In this document: piece after piece, positions 1-11,429 of the stretch | How positions within the stretch are numbered: the first letter of the stretch is position 1 | Layout of the letters: each line of letters begins with the position of its first letter | Origin: Pipra filicauda | Lineage: Eukaryota > Chordata > Aves > Passeriformes > Pipridae | DNA length: 64,000 nucleotides | Direction of reading: 5' to 3' | Assembly: GCF_003945595.2 (NCBI RefSeq) | Contig: NW_024104523.1 | Span: 62,001 to 126,000 of the forward strand | Program-made: the position numbers and the translations under genes | The notes under the pieces: generated by a model | Databases searched by the model: none | What the model was told of the DNA's origin: nothing | The model's input: only the letters and a program-made list of their open reading frames with translations

Positions 1-33
1 TTTTCTTTCACTCTCCTATTTTTTCCCTTCCTC

Positions 34-75
34 AAAAAAAAAAAAAAAAAAAAAAAAAAAGAAAAAGAAAAAATA
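34..75 (+). repeat. Poly(A)-rich tract
   Basis: A run of 27 A (34-60) continues as GAAAAAGAAAAAATAAA. No retrogene body is recognisable in front of it. Confidence 0.9.
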
Positions 76-1195
76 AACTAAACCCCCAGCAGAAAGCAAG
101 CTGTGATACTGTCGGGCCTGGCGTTGATGTTATTTATTTTCCTCAGTTGCTGCTCTGGAAGCCCGGAGTTGACAGAGCGGTTTTGTAGAATAGAAACATT
201 ATAGACTGTTACTGTCAGAGTGTTAAATGTGATGGATAGAGAAATACAGGGGAGGGAGGGGACTTTACACTAGCCATGTCTGCCAGCGAGGGTGCTCATG
301 GGAGAATAAACCATCCGCATATAAGAAATGAATGAGGTAATGTGGCGGGAGGTAATGGACTCTTGCAACAGAGATGCGCCTTGCCGGCTGGACTTAACCC
401 TCGCCACCCCGCTGGTGGGATGGAGTGGGATGGGGGGGGGTGCCCTACTCACCTGTGGCTCTGAGATCTGGCCTGTTCGAGGCCAGGATGTTGAGGTGCA
501 ACGGGAAGAGCTGGGTTGTCCCTATGGAGCGAGGGGAGCACTGCCTGGGTCCCTGCAGACCCCCCCTCCCACACAGCAGTGCTTGCTGGGCTTGCCACAA
601 GCCCAGGATGGAGCATCTTCATGGTGAGCACCAAGAGGTGCGTTCATCTCTCATTAGTAAAGGAACTTGTGCTGCTCGGGAGGTGCAGAGGATGCAGCTG
701 TTGGTCAGCAGCAGCCCAGTGGTTCTCTTGGGGTATATCTGGGTTTAATCATATTCTTTGTCAGTGGCAGAGGTGCTGGGAGGCTGAGGGGCTTCACCTT
801 TATTCATGGCTGGCTGCCCAAAGTGCTAAGTGGAGGTCCAGAACCGGAACCCCATGGTTATGGTGCTTGTTTGTGTTTCAGGCATCATTTCTTGTGTCTG
901 GAGGGATGGGTTGGGTGGGGAGAAGCTGTGATGTTTGGTGTCCCTCCAAACATGCCTCCAGCTCTGTGGTTGCATCATGGGAGGGCAGACTGTGTGCATC
1001 TCTGACTTCTTCTTCTGGTTCACATCGATGGTTTTTCTTTTTCACATCGATGATGGCAGTCATCCAGTTAAGTATCAAATTGTGTTTTGAAGCCTAATGA
1101 GTGTTTGGTGCTTGTTTTCATCCCTCCTCCTTACAGAGTCTTTCCATAGTTGCCTCCCTGAGGAGACCCCATGGCATTACCTCCTGCCTGCAGGA
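76..1195. other. PBX1: Intron 2, leftmost unique stretch
   Basis: Non-repetitive apart from the leading A tract. 140-350 is AT-rich and could be a conserved element (TTATTTATTTTCCTCAG and a MEIS-like TGTCAG). 420-1020 is GC-rich with no recognisable feature. The overlapping open frames of 60-190 codons in all phases lack coding character. Confidence 0.5.
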
Positions 1196-1515
1196 ACACA
1201 GACACACAGAGTGGTTTGAGTTGGAGCAGGGGACCTTGTAGATCATCTCGTTCCAAGCCCCCTGCCATGGGCAGGGACACCTTTCAGGAGATCAGGCTGC
1301 TCAAAACCCCATCTAACCTGGCCTTGAACACTTCCAGGGATGGGGCACCCACAGGTTCTCTCAGCAACCTGTGCCAGAGCCTCACCACCCTCGTAGGGAA
1401 GAATTTCTTCCCAGTATCTAACCTAAACCAGCCCTCTGTCAGTTTGAAGCCATTCCCCCTTGTCCCAGCACTACAGGCCCTAGAGAAAAGTCTCCCTCCG
1501 TCTTTCTTACAAGGA
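1196..1515 (-). mobile_element. CR1 LINE 3' fragment (ORF2 C-terminus and tail)
   Basis: On the minus strand this reads as the end of CR1 ORF2: TRGNGFKL, then FRLDTGKKFF, then WHRLLREPVGAPSLEVFKARL, followed by the short CR1 3' end. The plus-strand text shows familiar CR1 segments such as CTGCCATGGGCAGGGACACC and TTGAACACTTCCAGGGATGG. The reading frame is still open across the fragment (about 96 codons, extending to roughly 1574), so it is moderately young. Truncation at the 5' side is typical of CR1. It lies in antisense orientation to PBX1. Confidence 0.9.
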
Positions 1516-1885
1516 TGATGGGCTTGCAGTGGGTGAGGAGCCTCAGGGTGGGGGGCAGCCCTGGCAGCTCTCACTGCCCCTTCCCTTCACGCTTCGCTGG
1601 ATGTCCGGCCTGACTGCGCAAAGTTTGTCGTAGTCAGTGTGTGTGAGTAATCGAATTACTTCCTTGTGCATTTTACCCTTGCTGACACCATCTTATCTCC
1701 AGCTCATGAAGCTTCATTCACATCCTTGGAGGAGTCCCTCAGCCCTCACGAGTCCTTGCTAACCCCCATTGCTCATGTTCTCATCAAACCCACTGCTGCT
1801 CATGCTCTTCTCCTGGAAATAAACTTATTAAGCAGCAGTGGGCAAACCTTCTACACTCTTGGTCTTGATGAAAAAGCTTTTTATT

Positions 1886-2406
1886 TCTACTGTCTGCCGC
1901 CTCTTAACCAACCTCTAGTCCTTGCTTTTGCTGGGAAAAGAGTTAAATTTATCAACTGATGAAACTTTGAGGGACTCCAAATGATGCCAACAACGCTTCG
2001 TGCCTCCTGTTGCTGGGTGCACAGCAATTGTAATAAATTGGCCAGGTATGTTTTCTTCTTCCTTATGGGCACTGCTAGTTAATCTCTGTGGTATCGTGTC
2101 CATCTCAAGGCTTTATCCTATCTATTTATCATCTTAGCTGGTACTGAAGTGAGACTCACCAGTCAGTGAATCTGTGGCTCATCTCACTCCATTTTTTAAA
2201 AATAGGGTATGACACTTTGTGTCCTCTAGTGTAATGAGAGATTGAGCTGCTAATGAAAATATGCAATCATTTTATTTCTGAGTCCCTGCAGAACTCTTAG
2301 GCAGGTATTATCTGGTCCTGGTGACTCCTCATTTTTCATTTTCCAAACGTGCTTTAACATCACTTCTTCTGACATCTCAATCTCTGATTGAGCCTCATCT
2401 TTACCA
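1886..2406 (-). mobile_element. Old CR1/L3-type LINE relic, reverse transcriptase region
   Basis: The minus strand retains in order several CR1-clade reverse transcriptase blocks: EEVMLKHV then SPGPD (2310-2324) followed by LRVLQGLRN; VIPYF (family VTPIFKKG); LVSLTSVP (2139-2162); KTYLANLL (2030-2053, family KSCLTNLL); and TRGWLRGG near 1890-1920. SPGPD and LVSLTSVP are in one frame and KTYLANLL is shifted by one base. Several stops occur. The spacing of the blocks agrees with the family apart from a small deletion at the end. It is much more decayed than the CR1 fragment at 1196-1515 on the same strand, so it is probably an older, separate insertion. Confidence 0.8.
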
Positions 2407-2429
2407 CCTGAAAGATGGCCCATGGTCAG

Positions 2430-3680
2430 GGATCACATGGTGTTGGGTTGCTGAAGGCTGAGGACCAGGTTCCCCTGCATCCTTGCTCCCCATGGCCGCT
2501 GCCATAGCCACTTCTCCAGCAATTGGCCCTGCATGGATGGTGCCAAAGTCCAGACTTACTGTAGGTCTTACGACAAAATTCATCCCCATCCTCATTTGTG
2601 AGCTCCCAGCTAGTTAAAGATTGCAACTGATTAAAGAATCATCTGTTTGTGAAATAGGTGAGTTTGAGGAATTTCCTTGTATTTGCCTGCTGCTTCTCTG
2701 GGGTCAGGGTCAGATTTCGTAGGGGTTCAGCCAGAATCCCCAAAACGTTTCTGTCCGGAAGGTGTCTGGGTGCTCTGGCTCCCACCACTTGAGCCTGGGA
2801 ATGCTGATGCTGGACCAGCCCTCGCCCTCAGGTGGTGGTGAAGGCACAGGAGGGGCTGATCTCAAACCAAAATCTCTTTCTTATGGAAGATGCTGCTTGC
2901 CCTGGGGGTGCAGCCACAGGGGAACCACGGGGATGTCATCATCCCTGTTGGATAGCAGCTGCTCTTACCCCAGCATTTTGAGACCTGGTCCAGAAATCCC
3001 TCTTTTTTTTTTTTTTTTTTTTTGAGCTTTACTCTCCAAATCAGCTTGATTTGGCAAAAGGCCTCCATTGCAGCACGTCACAGGTAATTTATTCCTGGGT
3101 ACTGTAATATGAAGAAAAGCAGAGCAAGGGACCTCCAGTCACAGCCGCGTGCGCACGCAAAAAGTTAAGTATTCTTGCTTTCGCTGACAGTACAAAGGTG
3201 TCATATACGAGAAGGATTGACACAGACCAAAGGGTCTTGTGGGAAATATGATAATAACTATAAAGAAGACAGATTATTCCCCAGTTGCCAACATTCAAAC
3301 CTTTTTACAGTCAGTTCAAACATATAAAACTTTATTGCTGTAGCAGAAAGGGGAACAATTTCTGGTTGCACAGCTTTCCCAGGGCTGGGTTTATACTGTC
3401 TGTGTTATTGCTCTATAGTGGCATTTTAAAGTTTATTGAACAAGACTTTTACAATTGAAGGAAGTATATAAAACTGTAAATTTATTAGATTTTTCAGGAT
3501 AAGTGCCCTTTCTAGTTGTGCTCAAGAATTCGGAGCTACAAGAAACTGCTAGTTACAAGACTTATTAATATTAAAGACTGAGAGAGCGCACATTTTATAC
3601 CTTAACTGATCTAAAAAATAATATTATGATATTACTGGAAATCTGAGCTGTCACCGAGAGGGTGCGTAGAGCGTTCATAT
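2430..3680. other. PBX1: Intron 2, unique stretch with AT-rich candidate element
   Basis: 2430-3000 is ordinary unique sequence. 3060-3660 is AT-rich, non-repetitive and CpG-containing, with TTATTAATATTAAAG, TATAAAACTTTATTG and similar TAAT/TTTA-rich stretches, the look of a conserved noncoding element. No gene is seen. Confidence 0.4.
3003..3023 (+). repeat. Poly(T) run, 21 nt
   Basis: An uninterrupted run of T inside unique intron 2 sequence. No adjacent element is recognised. Confidence 0.9.
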
Positions 3681-3870
3681 GTGGTTTGTGTGTGTATAAA
3701 TAGTTGATATCTACATGCAGATAGGTATGTATGTGTGTGTGTCTGGTTACGCCTCCAGGGTGTACACACTTGTGCTGTGTGAGGGTGTGTGCACATACAG
3801 TATGGAAACACACAAGTTCCTGTGTGTGTTTGAGCAAATGTGTATATATAAATCTATGTGTTTCTATGCA
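3681..3870 (+). repeat. TG/TA-rich degenerate microsatellite
   Basis: Repeated TGTGTG, GTATGT and TATATA units are interrupted by unique bases. It appears to be a decayed dinucleotide repeat and explains the cysteine/valine/tyrosine-rich frames here. Confidence 0.7.
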
Positions 3871-5930
3871 GTATTTTATTTTTATATGGATTTATTTTCT
3901 ATATTGTGCAGTGCTTTCTAGCGTGGAGTCTTGGTGTGTGCACGTAAGGCTTTTAGGTGATGCATAAATACAATTAATGGGGTGCCCGGGTGGGTTTGAT
4001 GGCTTTATCGTGCTCGGTTGATGTGGTGTTCATGTGCATCTTAGTGTAATTCAGGTATGAAGACCTTCAGTATGTAAAACTCCACAATTTCTAGCACGTT
4101 GAACCGTTCACATGGTATTTTGTGCCTAAAATCAGTGAGTACATGAGTGACAGCGGGATGGTGTATTCCAAAAGGAGCACCTGTGCCCATCCCTTGCCTT
4201 CTCCTTGGGGCTGCAGCTGAGTAACACCGATCATAAATTTGCAGGGACTGGATTCTCTGGTCGGCACATTTGCTCGGGGCTGCTTATGCAGCAAAACTGG
4301 GCTGCAGTGCTGCCGGAGACAGCCCTTTGAGAGCTCATCCACGTGCAGTCTGGGGCAAAGCTGCTCTTGAGGGGTTCCTGCTGTAAGTTTTCTGTTTTGC
4401 AGCTTGGAGATGATTTCACCTAAATGTGTGACTCGAATTAAAATAACTCTTAAGTCTACTCTTCTGCCTGCGGAGCGTTGTCTGCCCACCATGGTGGCCA
4501 GTGCTGCTGGAATGACCATGAGGACATCTAACAGGAGTTTGTCGTGGGTTGGGGATGCCCGCTGGGGCAAAGAATCTTCTTAGGTGACTCTCACTGGGGT
4601 TTGGAGCTGGGAATACATCCCCCAGGTCAGGAGGAGAGCCTTCCTCCACTACTCTGCGCTGCGGGTGCAGCACAGCAGCAGCAGTAGATGTCTTCAACTT
4701 TGGTGTCTTCCATGGCAACTTGTGAGGGGCTGTGGGCGCTTTGGAGTCTGAGCAGGAGCAGGCAGGAGCACCACGAACCGTCAGCAAAGGCAAGGAAGTC
4801 AATAAGCCCTGAATCTTTTATGAGACCTTGGATATTCTGATCACAGCTCCGCTGGCACTGAGATAGGAATACAGATCATCTGAGAAAGCGTCCGTGACTT
4901 GAAGCTCAGTCCTGGGTCTTCCTAAGGTTTTTAGCTTGCTTCCCCATATTTTTTGTCATTTTTTGGGGAGGGGGGTTTCCCTGTTTTCTCCTGCTTTCTC
5001 CCTGCAGGAGGAACGGAGTTCAGGTGCGATTTTTCAGGTCTGACTGGAGAGGAAAGTGGGAAGAAGGATAGCGTGGCTAATGGGGCTACGAGCGTTATCT
5101 CTGCTTATTGTTAATAACAAAACCAAGCGGCAGCACCGCACGCCGTGAATTGGAAGAAAAGGAAAGCCCTCGGATCCCTTGTAATCCCGCGTTGCGCAGC
5201 GCGACGGTGCTGGAATTGCAAGGGTTCTCGCTGAATTCATTTCGGGTTTGGAGAGAAAAGAGGGGAGGAAAAGAAGGAGGATGGGGAGGGGGGGGGGAAA
5301 AAGACCCCTGCACTGACATGAATTTATGCCTAAGCGTGTCTTGGGAATGCAAATGTGTTTAAGACTCTCTGAGCTAAACCACCCCTTTTGGGAAGAGGGA
5401 GGGGGGAAAGGAGGGGAAAAAAAAAGAAGTATGACACAGAAGGGACACCGGGAGAATGTGAAATGAGGATTTGCTGCCCCTCCTCCCGCACCCTGCCTGC
5501 TGCCAAGCTGGCACAAGGAAAGGCCGGGATGCTGCACTGAGGTGGGATCCAGGCCCGTACGGCTGGGCTCTGACCCATGGCTCTACCTCCATCTCTGCAG
5601 AGAGGTGGGTGTGGGTGTCACCCCACCATCGCAGAGGCCTCGTGGACCCTCCTGCTCCCCCCACACACGAGGTTGGCCGTGAGCACATCAGGTGTGACAT
5701 GGCCACTCTTGTGTTCCACCTGCAGAGATGAGGGTGCTGCTCGCCCGCTGCTCCCCCCGGCTCTGCAGGGACTGGGCAGGGCTCTGCCACAATTGCAGGG
5801 ATGCAGACCTGGGGGTCTGCATGGTCCAGGGCAGAAGGAGGGCAGCAGGGAGAGGAGAAAACCGGCAGCGAGCGGGAGGGAGGAGGGATGCAGGAGGAGA
5901 TGCGAACCCACTGCCAATTGGGCAGTTGTG
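3870..5930. other. PBX1: Intron 2, unique stretch with G-rich runs
   Basis: No gene. 5080-5240 contains a compact non-repetitive block (GTTATCTCTGCTTATTGTTAATAAC, read in parts). 5238-5305 and 5395-5430 are purine-rich with runs of 7-11 G, plausible G-quadruplex or homopurine structure. 5440-5930 is GC-rich and unremarkable. Confidence 0.4.
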
Positions 5931-5984
5931 TCTGTTGTCTGGAGGCTGCTGCTAACCACTCGTTACAATTAAAATGAAGTGTCC

Positions 5985-6180
5985 GTCAGCGGCTATCTTC
6001 GCTGTGTGGCCCATATGTTTCTGAGCTGATACTGTCCGGATTATTCTGTTTGGGAGAACGATAACGGCTGTTTATAACCTTGGCAAAGACTGAGCCCTAA
6101 TCAGGCTGGAGCACATTTTCACCGACTGGCTGATAACGGGCTGTTAGCTGCCTTATCGCTGGGGAGAGATAGGCCAAAAT
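5985..6180. promoter_or_regulatory. Candidate intronic enhancer with GATA cluster
   Basis: Six GATA cores in either orientation occur in 178 bp (5994, 6028, 6060, 6132, 6154, 6168). Two of them sit in a near-duplicated composite: GATAACGGCTGTTTA at 6060 and GATAACGGGCTGTTA at 6132, each joining GATA to a MYB-type AACGG core. The block is non-repetitive and contains CpG sites. PBX1 is expressed in haematopoietic progenitors, where GATA and MYB act. Enhancer function is inferred. Confidence 0.45.
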
Positions 6181-6257
6181 AAGCAGATCTGTGAGCACAG
6201 GAGCCCAACCAAGAGGCACATACCCTGGCCTGGCCTTTATTTTTAGATGCTCTTTTC

Positions 6258-6264
<7 letters not shown>

Positions 6265-6301
<37 letters not shown>
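6265..6301 (+). repeat. Poly(T) run, 37 nt
   Basis: The longest homopolymer in the window, preceded by a CTTTT-rich lead-in. Its length is likely to vary between individuals and to be miscalled. Confidence 0.95.
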
Positions 6302-8542
6302 CTCCCTCCTTTTCCTGGCTGATTTCAGAGAGAAGAGGAGATTATTTCAGCAGAAGGGGAGGGAGGTGGTGGGGTTTGTTCACTTCAGTAAATGAGGTGG
6401 CAAGAAAGGCATGCAAAAATAACACAGGCGTGTTGTATGACTTTCCATGTGCCCCTGAATTACCCTGTGGTCCTTCCAAGCCCCTGAGGGAATCTCCATC
6501 TTTGGGAATAAGAGTGGAGTACATCCTCCCTTGCAGCATCCCTCATTCCTTTGCTTTCTGCTTGCCTCATCCTCTTTTTACTCTCTGAAACAGGACAATG
6601 GGCTGGTTTTGGGGTGGAATTGGTTTTGTGTGGAGGAAAGGCAATTTGAAAGAGGGCAGTTTTGCTGAGTTTTCTCCCCAGAATGGGGTTATGCATAAAA
6701 GATGATGTACAGCAGCGAGACCTGGGCGTTCCTGCTGCAGAAACTATGTTGGACCAGAGCATCTTGAAATCAATGTGCGGTTGGATACCTGAAGAGCCCA
6801 ATTTCTGTGAAGGGAACATTGAGCCTGCCTGGAGCACCTTCCCAGTCTGCACTTAGCTGTTCCCAGCAGCTGGGTTAACCTGATGCTCTTTGTAGGGCAG
6901 GTGCATTATCCCGGCCATGCCGTCCTCTTCCTCGGCCTAGCCCAAGTCTTGCTCTATTGTGCCTGTGTCACTGCTCTCGAATCTTCCAGTGGAAATGGTC
7001 CAGATCTCCCAGTGCCACTCCTCCCTCCCTTCCTCCGCTGCTCAGGCTCCGTACTCTGCCTTGAAGTCTCAGGCAGGTGTTCAAATAAATAATGCAGCTA
7101 AAAATACCTTTTGGCAGCAGCTGGGAGTTGTTGCGAGTGGCGCTGTCGGAGTGGTGGGAATACAGCATCCCGGCTCCGCGGGCAGGTGTGTCTGCGTGCT
7201 TCGGAAAAGCAAGAGCAAGCGCTGTGGGGATGAGGGTCTGCTTGCCTCCTGGGTCCACCACAGCCCCCCTGACAAGCCGAGGTGTTGATTCTGTCCTCCC
7301 CAGCTTTAAAGCAGGCGTCACCTTTGCCGGGGTTGACTTTCAGCGGAAGGACACTGCCGAGGGGGCCCATTAGCTGCATCCCAGCTCCTGGAGGAGTGTC
7401 ACACCGGCCCTGCGCTCCGGCTGCGTGAGGAAAGGATGGTTTGCGCTGAGGTAGCATCTCAAGCCATTTCCCCTTTGGGGAACACTTAGCAGGCTGGATC
7501 ACGCAGCTGCCTCCAGGGAAGGAGGCCAAGCCCTTCCCAGCCATCTCCAAGAGCACTCAGCACCTTGGGGTTTCAATCTGGTGTGCTGAAATTGGCTGTT
7601 TTAAAACCTCTCCCAAAAATCCTTTGCTGACTGACTTTTCCTGGAAAGTCTATCCCAGCTGAAGGTAGCTCCCTGTGGCTTTTCCTCTTCCCTTCACCTA
7701 CCTGGACCTGGACCTGGCAGCCCAGCGGGTGCAAAGGACTCCATCTACACTAACACTCGTCTCCTGGCTCTGCTTGGAGACCTTTTGAGAACTGCCCTGG
7801 CAGCAAATTGTTGGATGACAGATTTAATTATTGCAGCAGGAACGTTGCTGGGGGCAGTTGGCCACAAACAAAACTGACCTTGGTTTTCCTCTTGCCCAGC
7901 TGATAGAAAACCTTTTGCTGCAGGTCAGAGCTGCTCCCACTCCAATGTGCAGAGGAGAAGGGATGCTAGGCTGCCATGCTCCTGTGTCTGTGCATTTTCA
8001 GGGAGAGCTGGCCACTTTCTGCATCAGGTGTGGGCTTTTTGGTGGCTTGTCCTTGTGCATTTCAGTTGCAAAGCAGGAGTGCAAGGATAGGGGCTGGGGA
8101 AGCCAGGATGCTCCTGAACTTCATGCTACTCAGTGAGGGCTGAGAGGTGATCCTGCTCACAGTGCTGGCAGAAACCTCGTCAGTCCATTTGTACTGGCTG
8201 TCCTTGCTTTGTTCTCCTTCTCTAGGAGCTGGAGAGTGTGCTGGTGGGGCTAACGTGGTGGCTGAGGGTCACTGGTGGTCTGGGCAATGCTGGAGTGATG
8301 CTGGAGTCTCATAGTGCCACTGCCTCATTGCTGCTTTGGCCACGGCTCCTTTCAAGATCTGAAAAGATGAAGCCAAATGGCGTGTTGGAAAACCTTCCCA
8401 GCTCCAAGGGAGATGCTGTCTAGGAATTGCTGGCTGCTTTTGCATGCTTTTTGGGTGTATTTGACCTGTTTTAACAGCAGAAATGCAAGCCCAGTGCAAA
8501 ATCAGCTAAAGGTTGGACAACTTTCTGATTGAAAACATGGTC

Positions 8543-8578
8543 CAGCTATGGTGTGGTGGGCAGCTGTGGTGTGGTGGT
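8543..8578 (+). repeat. 18-bp tandem duplication
   Basis: CAGCTATGGTGTGGTGGG is followed directly by CAGCTGTGGTGTGGTGGT, two near-identical 18-bp units. Confidence 0.8.
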
Positions 8579-10247
8579 CCAGTATGTGGCCCCACAAGCC
8601 CATCTGCTGTGGCTTATCTCAGTCCCCAGGGCTGGGGAAAGGTTTCTTGTGGCTCCACAGCCTGCTGCTGGCCCATGAAATGCAGTCAGAGCTACGCAGA
8701 TGCCACGAGCCAGGGCAAGCTGACTCCTTCCATCTCATCCCACAGAGAACAAACAGAGCTCAAGGTAAAGCGCTGAAATTTCGCCGTGACCTTTTCTTAA
8801 AGCATTATAATCAAGTTGAACGTTTCCAGTTGTCCCACTAATGTTTGCCCCATGGGAGAAGGCGTCCTGCTTTGAGGGAGGATGTTTGTGGCGATGAGCT
8901 CGCTGGCCCCGGGAGCTCATGGCGCTGGATGCCAAGTGCCTGCTGGGGCCAGGGAGGCGGGGGGCAGAGGGCTGGGGCTGCTCCCTGCCTCCCGCTGTAA
9001 TGCAGCCAGGGGAGGGAATCTACTGAATGCTCTGCATCTGCTACATCCTTTGCTCAGGGCTCTTCGACACATGGATTGTAAAACACACACCGCCTGGCGT
9101 GTCGCTGGGCACCCGTAAGGCCTCCCACGTGTGATTCCAGGGTGTCACGGTTGGCTCAGGCCTGTGGGTTCGGCAGCTCCTGCCTCTGGGGGCAGGTTGA
9201 GGTTGGCTTGAGGGAATCTGGAGCAGGTGGGGCTTGGTCCAAGGATCTGGGGCATAGAGAGCCTTCAAAGTACAGCCTGGACACAGAGGAAGCCTTTCTG
9301 GGGAGAAGGGATGAGCTGTGTTTCCGCTGCTGTGTCTGCTAGACCCGTCTTTCTCGTGAGGTCATGGGCTCTTTATGCTGGGTCTTGTGGTGCTGGGTCT
9401 GGGGACATGGTGTTCAGCTTTCAGCAGTTAGAACCATCTTGGCTCAGCCTGAGCAGGCAGCTGTCCCTGCTGTGTCTCCTGCTCCCTGTGGCTTGTCTGG
9501 CACAGACACTGGGGTTTCCGTGTCCCTCAACCAGCAGCAGAGAAGGTGATGCTGTCTCCCTTGATGGGGAACAGAACAAAATCCACTCGATGTCCTGCTC
9601 GGTCTCCCAGAGCCACACAGGAGGGGTGACCCAAATGCTCCATGAAGGTTGCCCACTCAAGCACAGCAGTGTGTTTGCTGCAGGACTGGGAAGGAGATCC
9701 AGCTTGCACTGTGGAGGGGAAGATGTTTTGAGGACCCTTCCCCATCTAGGATGCTCTCACTGAGTTTGACTCAAAAAGCCCCATCACCTTCAGGAATGCT
9801 TTTCCTGATTTTTGAAAGATATTTGTGGGACAAAGGATGGAGATACTCATCTGTGTGCGGGAGCAGTGGTGGTTGGAACCAAAGTGCCAGGACAGTGGCA
9901 CAGGGGCTTCCAGACCCATCCAGATACCCATGGGACTGCAACCAGCCCATCATTGCAGCTTGCTTCAGCCTCACCACCCTTGCCAGGCATTGCACCTGCC
10001 TCCCGAAGCAGCTGGGTGCCTGCAGCCACATCCATGCATGAGGTGAGCCCTTCTCCCTCTGTGCCCAGCCGGTCCATGCTTTCCATATCCCAAAGCCTTT
10101 GTCCTGCAAAGCGAGGGTCCCCTCCGGCTTCGTGCGCGTGCTGGCTCCACTGACATTTAGCTGGAGCTGGCTTGCAACGATGCATATGTATGAGGAGCAG
10201 GCGGGAGGGTGATGGGGGGCTGGCCCCGCGACCCCGCAGACACGAAG

Positions 10248-10269
10248 CTGCTGCTGCTGCTGCTGCTGC
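10248..10269 (+). repeat. (CTG)7 trinucleotide repeat
   Basis: Seven perfect CTG units in intron 2. Read on the minus strand it gives glutamine runs in meaningless open frames. Confidence 0.95.
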
Positions 10270-11429
10270 ATGAGGCTCCAGGGGCTTGGGGTTTATTTTC
10301 GAATTTTTCTCTTTGAAATGTTCCAACAATCCCGGTTCAGTTTTGGCCGGGAAGGCGGGCTGGCTGGGTGGGGTGCTGCTGCTTCCCAAGGGCTTCCTCC
10401 AGGCAGCAGCTCTGTTTGCACAAGGCATTGGATGCAGCTGTAACATTCCCAGCAAGGATGTGTTTTAAGCATGGAAAATCTAGTTCACCACACTGTTGAA
10501 GTCTTGTCTGAACCAGCTGCCGTGCCATGTCGTTGTTTTTTTGTGATCTGGGCGATGCTTGGGACTTCAGGAGCAGCACCATCCTGTCTGTGGTTGGTCC
10601 CAAATGGTGGGTTGTGGGGTGCTAGTGCTGTGCAGGTGGGGGGCTGTGTGCTGGGGGGGTTCAGGGTGGCCCCTCCTGGGTGATATTTCTTTATTCCCCT
10701 CCTGTACATACCCAGAGTGCCTAAAGACATGATCGTACCCTACTTGTTTCCTTCCTAAAGTTGGATGGTGCTTACTGGCAACCTGTCCCTGAACACAGCG
10801 TTGCCTGCTGCTGCCCACAGCTGTCCTTGGAGGAGGGTCCAGCCTGGCTTTTGGGGGCAGGTAGCTGTGCATCCTGGGGCTGTGCTGTGAGCAGAATGAC
10901 TTGGGAAGCTGCTGCCACGTGGATGTGGTCCGAGTGGTGGCAGTGCCTTCCCAGGCTCAGATGCAGTCATCCCATGGGATAGTTGGGAAATCAAAGCAGG
11001 AGGCCACCGAGGGCCATAGGGTGGAAGGCAGTGATCTCCTTGAGAACCCTCAGCAGGGCAGAGAGGTGAAGCGTGGTCTGGGAAGCCCTGTGACGGGCAG
11101 GCAGGTCTGGTCTGTGCATGTGTGTCTGCTTGGACTGTTCCTCACTCCCAGCCATTAATTGTCTGCTGATGGTGCAGCCTCTCAGGCCAGCACACCAGTG
11201 CCCCCTCCCCACCTCATCGTGACCCCTGTGTCCCCCATCTGGCACCAGTTCTGGGTGCCTTCCTCACTGGGGTGGGCAGATGACACCACTCCTTCCTCCT
11301 GGGCAGGTCTCCCTTGCACAAAATGGCTCCCTCCGAGCTCCCCCCACTTCCCCTTCCTCCCCTTCCCCAAAACTTTCTTGCTCTGGGGTTCGCCGCAGAG
11401 CCGTCCTCCGTCTCAGTTGTTCCCGGCTG

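Noticed and set aside
34..6301. Poly(A)/poly(T) runs (34-60, 3003-3023, 6265-6301) as tails of processed retrogenes
   Set aside because: No gene-derived sequence adjoins the runs and no target-site duplications are visible.
9847..10455. Minus-strand open frame of 202 codons with alanine/glutamine runs
   Set aside because: The runs come from the CTG repeat at 10248-10269; nothing else suggests a protein.
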